The notes under the pieces were generated by a model. It had not been told where the DNA came from and did no database searches. It saw only the letters and a list, made by a program, of their open reading frames with translations. Of a stretch of 40,747 bases of DNA, positions 38,426 to 40,747 are shown piece after piece. This stretch comes from a virus. The DNA is taken from positions 1 to 40,747 of the IMG/VR virus record IMGVR_UViG_3300023278_001447; one strand, written 5' to 3'. Numbering within the stretch: the stretch's first letter is position 1; each line of letters opens with the position of its first letter. A program made the position numbers and the translations under genes.

Positions 38426-39143
38426 TCATACACCATATCATTTCACAAGCTGGGAACCACTCTTTAGGCCAAACATCATTCGGAGTGTGATAAGTATTTG
38501 AGTAATATATTTTGTCGTAAACAGCCTCAAGCCTGTCAATTACTGCTCGATACCTGCTCATGCTGTCATCAACATCAAAAGACCATTCAAAAACCAGCTT
38601 TCTGGGGTATACGTCCATATTCTCTAATATCGGTATCTCTGCGCCCTCTATATCCATCTTGACGCACAGTTCTGGGGAGTCAATTACCTTCCTAAAGTTT
38701 ATGCAATCAACCTTAAACTTTTGATTTCCCCAGTCTTTATAAAGCGAATTTCTCCATACCTGATTGTTGTTTCCAACATACATGGTCATTTGCTCTGTAT
38801 CGTCTGCCACAACCGCCAGTTGATTTACTCCTTCACTGCTTAAGTTATTAAGCTCTAGGTTTTTTTTAATCATCTTGACGTTGAACGGGTCTGGCTCGTA
38901 TGTATCTACTTTCGCGCCTTTCTGTAGCGCAAGACAGGTAAAAGCTCCGACATTGCCGCCTAGATCAACCCAATGGTCGCCCGCCTCAATCTCAAATTTG
39001 GGCTTATCCTTTTGACGCTTCTTCCAATGTCTTACTCGCTCATAAGAGTTATCTACGACAACCTCATCAAATGCCTTGAAGTCTGATGTACCCTCCCTGC
39101 AGGCGAATTTAAGCTCTTTATGGCTATGCAGCTTAATCTTCAT
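38418..39143 (-). CDS. FkbM-like SAM-dependent methyltransferase
   Basis: This 241-aa protein has a Rossmann methyltransferase core: HWVDLGGNVGAFT (motif I, 58-69), VDTYEPDP with acidic Glu83, and VKMDIEGAEIPIL (161-173), the characteristic FkbM block; FEWSFDVDD follows. FkbM enzymes are usually O-methyltransferases of sugars or hydroxyls. It is overlapped by the ParB-like gene (11 nt) upstream and the TET/JBP-like gene downstream, so the three are translated together. O-methylation of a hydroxymethyl base is a reasonable but unproved idea. Confidence 0.8.
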   Translation of the reverse strand: MKIKLHSHKELKFACREGTSDFKAFDEVVVDNSYERVRHWKKRQKDKPKFEIEAGDHWVDLGGNVGAFTCLALQKGAKVDTYEPDPFNVKMIKKNLELNNLSSEGVNQLAVVADDTEQMTMYVGNNNQVWRNSLYKDWGNQKFKVDCINFRKVIDSPELCVKMDIEGAEIPILENMDVYPRKLVFEWSFDVDDSMSRYRAVIDRLEAVYDKIYYSNTYHTPNDVWPKEWFPACEMIWCMND

Positions 39144-39753
39144 GCGAATCCTTTGCCTTTTGCAACAGGGCCATTACCAGCTGTCCAATAGATGTTCTTT
39201 GTCTCCACCATTTGACAAGCTCTGCGGCCTCGTCATAATCTTGTATATCGAACTCAATCTGTATTGCTTTCTTTCCGGCTTCGCTGATCTCGTTAGCAGC
39301 ATCTTCTGCATCATCATCATCAAGCAAATCATAATCAAGCTCATCGGCATCAAATCTAAGCTCAAGCAAAAAAGTATCTTCAAAGCCTAGTAGGTTCAAG
39401 TCATATTCAAGCTCACTTAATGCCTCTACTTCTAATTTCAGCTTTTCTAAATCCCAATCAGCATTCAGCGGGAGCTGGTTGTCGGCTATAACATATGCCT
39501 TCTTCTGGGCTTCTGTTAGTCCGCTTAGAACTATGGTAGGTATTTCTTCTGCGCCCAGCTTTTCAGCGGCCATAACCCGACCATGACCGGCTATAATCAT
39601 GCCTTCTTCATCAATTAGGACTGGATTAGTAAAGCCAAACTCCATTATAGAGCTTACTATTTGCTGGATTTGGTCTTCGCTATGCGTTCTTGAGTTATTG
39701 GAATATGGGATTAAGTCGGCAACTTTAGCTGTTGACTGTTTGTGATGTTTCAT
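39133..39753 (-). CDS. ParB/Srx-fold protein without a methylase domain
   Basis: Residues 8-100 of this 206-aa protein form a ParB-N/sulfiredoxin-fold domain: VADLIPYSNNSRTHSEDQIQ, MIIAGHGRVMAAEKLG (GHGR 56-59) and YVIADNQLPLNADWD (88-101). In many proteins this domain precedes a DNA methylase; here the sequence continues DLNLLGFEDTFLLEL and then an acidic linker (DDDDAED) and a short C-terminal domain (IQIEFDIQDYDEAAELVKWW). No methylase motifs are present. It is first in the operon with the FkbM and TET/JBP-like genes. ParB-like domains can bind or hydrolyse nucleotides or cut DNA; which applies is unknown. Confidence 0.8.
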   Translation of the reverse strand: MKHHKQSTAKVADLIPYSNNSRTHSEDQIQQIVSSIMEFGFTNPVLIDEEGMIIAGHGRVMAAEKLGAEEIPTIVLSGLTEAQKKAYVIADNQLPLNADWDLEKLKLEVEALSELEYDLNLLGFEDTFLLELRFDADELDYDLLDDDDAEDAANEISEAGKKAIQIEFDIQDYDEAAELVKWWRQRTSIGQLVMALLQKAKDSHED

Positions 39754-39779
39754 AATGTGACCTCGCTTTTTTGTATCGT

Positions 39780-39785
39780 ATTATA
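39780..39785 (-). promoter_or_regulatory. -10 box of the modification cassette
   Basis: TATAAT on the minus strand lies 27 bases before the ParB-like ATG, with GAGGTCACATT as ribosome site. No good -35 is present, and the TAAAATAATT repeats of the early promoters are absent, so this cassette is probably controlled differently. Confidence 0.4.
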
Positions 39786-39816
39786 ATTTAGCTTTAAAGG
39801 CAAAGTTTACAGGCAT

Positions 39817-39840
39817 AAAAAAGCCCACTTAATAGTGGGC
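39817..39840 (-). terminator. Rho-independent terminator of the recombination operon
   Basis: On the minus strand GCCCACT-ATTA-AGTGGGC (39840-39823) is a perfect 7-bp stem followed by six T. It lies 50 bp after the SSB stop, ending the operon that starts at 1303-1331 across the join. Confidence 0.85.
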
Positions 39841-39889
39841 AGAAAGTCGGGCGCGCTGGGGACGCGTCATAACTAGCATAGCACTGTTT

Positions 39890-40261
39890 TTATACATTAC
39901 CAACATTGTCTTGCTGCTTATATTGTTTTCCATCAAGCATCTGCATATAAGATGCGATAATCTCTGTCGTATAACGCTCAACGCCATGATTATCAATCCA
40001 CTTATTTGTTCGCAGCGCACCCTCGACATACGCTCGGCTACCCTTGTCTAGGTACTCAGCGGCAATCTCAGCCAAACGACCATGGAATACAACGCGATGC
40101 CATTCAGTGCGTTCTTTTTGTTCTCCGGTTTGCTTATCTTTCCACGAATCGCTAGTTGCCAGATTGATATTAGTCACGGATGCACCATTTGGCATGGTTC
40201 GTAAATCTGGGTCTTTACCCAAAGTGCCAATCAATGTTACTCGGTTTACGCCTTTAGACAT
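39890..40261 (-). CDS. ssb: Single-stranded DNA-binding protein without acidic tip
   Basis: This 123-aa protein has the SSB OB-fold layout: [60 protein letters not shown] and [11 protein letters not shown]. Bacterial SSBs end in an acidic DDIPF-type tip; this one stops at [10 protein letters not shown]. The tip is found on the small protein encoded two genes upstream in the same operon. It binds single-stranded DNA in replication and recombination. It overlaps the winged-helix gene by 16 nt. Confidence 0.9.
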   Translation of the reverse strand: MSKGVNRVTLIGTLGKDPDLRTMPNGASVTNINLATSDSWKDKQTGEQKERTEWHRVVFHGRLAEIAAEYLDKGSRAYVEGALRTNKWIDNHGVERYTTEIIASYMQMLDGKQYKQQDNVGNV

Positions 40262-40536
40262 TTGCGCTTACCCCCCAACAATTCGGCAGCAATGCTGATT
40301 CTAATGGTTTTTTTCCATCGCTTATGCTTAGAACTATTATGCTCATTGACATAAGATTTGCTTGTCACAAGCCCTTTCTCAGCTAGTTCACGCAATCGCC
40401 TCTCAGTATTTGACGCTTTCCAGTAATTACCAAAATCTATATATACTTGCTCTGTAATTTGCTCAGAGGTCATATGCGACCACTTGCTCATAACGGACAG
40501 TATCTTCTCATGCGTTGTTGTCTTTAGTTTAGTCAT
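40246..40536 (-). CDS. Winged-helix DNA-binding protein
   Basis: This 96-aa protein follows a winged-helix layout: [20 protein letters not shown], then [20 protein letters not shown], a basic wing ([13 protein letters not shown]) and a basic tail. It resembles MarR/GntR-like DNA-reading units found in small phage regulators or replication accessories. It lies between the SSB-tip protein and SSB in the recombination operon. Confidence 0.7.
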   Translation of the reverse strand: MTKLKTTTHEKILSVMSKWSHMTSEQITEQVYIDFGNYWKASNTERRLRELAEKGLVTSKSYVNEHNSSKHKRWKKTIRISIAAELLGGKRKCLKA

Positions 40537-40562
40537 ACTTTCACCCTATTCACTGATTGTAT

Positions 40563-40747
40563 TTAAAAAGGTATATCCTCATTGAAATCGTCTTCTAATT
40601 GCTGCTTTGCTGGTACAGGCTGGCTTCGCTGTTGTTCCTCACGCCAAAACACCTGCACATTTCCTAAAATCGGCCCTTTAACACCACTGTCCTTTTCTTC
40701 CTTAGTGACGTCTTGCGTAATCATGCCGGTATTGTCGTACTGGTCTT
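40563..40747 (-). CDS. C-terminal half of the SSB-tip protein (cut by window edge)
   Basis: This frame enters at 40747 and ends at TAA 40565-40563. It contains DVTKEEKDSGVKGPILGNVQ, a Gln/Pro-rich linker (QQRSQPVPAKQQ) and EDDFNEDIPF. With 1-154 it forms one 100-aa protein. A flexible linker plus acidic tip is exactly the C-terminal architecture of bacterial SSB. Confidence 0.8.
   Translation of the reverse strand, partial: DQYDNTGMITQDVTKEEKDSGVKGPILGNVQVFWREEQQRSQPVPAKQQLEDDFNEDIPF
40712..40747. repeat. Terminal direct repeat, right copy
   Basis: Matches bases 1-36 with one difference (G at 40729 for T at 18). See the left copy. Confidence 0.9.

Noticed and set aside
37649-39143. Mu Mom-type or glycosyltransferase-based DNA modification
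   Set aside because: Neither acetyltransferase-like Mom motifs nor a glycosyltransferase DxD domain is visible; the methyltransferase is of FkbM type and its partner is a 2OG oxygenase.
39829-39890. Possible frameshift adding an acidic tip to SSB
   Set aside because: The alternative frame after the SSB stop reads MTRPQRARLSAHY, which is basic, not acidic, and ends in the terminator stem. No slip site is evident.
1-40747. tRNA genes, CRISPR arrays, insertion sequences or attachment sites
   Set aside because: Reading both strands I saw no cloverleaf with CCA-type arm, no regularly spaced repeats with unique spacers, no transposase and no integrase to define an att site. A tRNA scan would be decisive.

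Overview
The window is an essentially complete tailed-phage genome with a contractile tail (myovirus morphology). It is AT-rich, gene-dense and has almost no intergenic space. The first 36 bases recur at the end with one mismatch. Joining the ends restores one intact 100-codon reading frame, so the molecule is circular, or a circularly permuted linear genome, with a unit of about 40,711 bp. The virion genes suggest a proteobacterial host: the tail is of phage Mu type, but no Mu transposase, integrase, CI-type repressor, DNA polymerase or RNA polymerase is visible. Host identity cannot be read from the sequence.

Layout. (1) A leftward recombination operon runs from about 1.3 kb through the join to 39.8 kb: two small proteins, a DUF1071 Rad52-like annealing protein, a small protein with an SSB-type acidic tip, a winged-helix protein and an SSB that lacks that tip. 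(2) A rightward pair at 1.39-2.02 kb encodes a Cro-like protein and a RuvC-like resolvase. (3) Leftward genes at 2.0-5.5 kb encode a Ref-type HNH nuclease, DUF1367, two small proteins, DnaB helicase and a DUF1376 replication protein. (4) Small early genes at 5.7-8.8 kb are transcribed divergently from near-identical promoters; they include a SHOCT membrane protein and a four-Cys zinc ribbon. (5) The late block, all leftward, runs from 36.06 to 8.8 kb: terminases, three small virion-like proteins, portal, Mu F-like protein, protease/scaffold, decoration protein, capsid, connectors, sheath, tube, frameshifted tail chaperone, tape measure, Mu N/P/45/46/47/48-like baseplate, a degenerate subtilase-fold tail protein, tail fibre, M15 endolysin and membrane/export proteins probably involved in lysis. 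(6) A putative DNA-modification and counter-defence island lies at 36.3-39.8 kb: ParB-like protein, FkbM-like methyltransferase, TET/JBP-like 2-oxoglutarate/Fe(II) dioxygenase and ArdC-type antirestriction protein.

The most interesting parts are the ParB-FkbM-TET/JBP cassette, which may make an oxidised and possibly O-methylated DNA base; the subtilase-like tail protein whose catalytic Asp motif is not recognisable; and a family of promoters with 10-bp phased repeats placed identically upstream of TTGCTT. Other points are a -1 frameshift site in the tail chaperone, a duplicated hairpin resembling a CsrA/RsmA site, and the placing of the SSB acidic tip on a separate protein.
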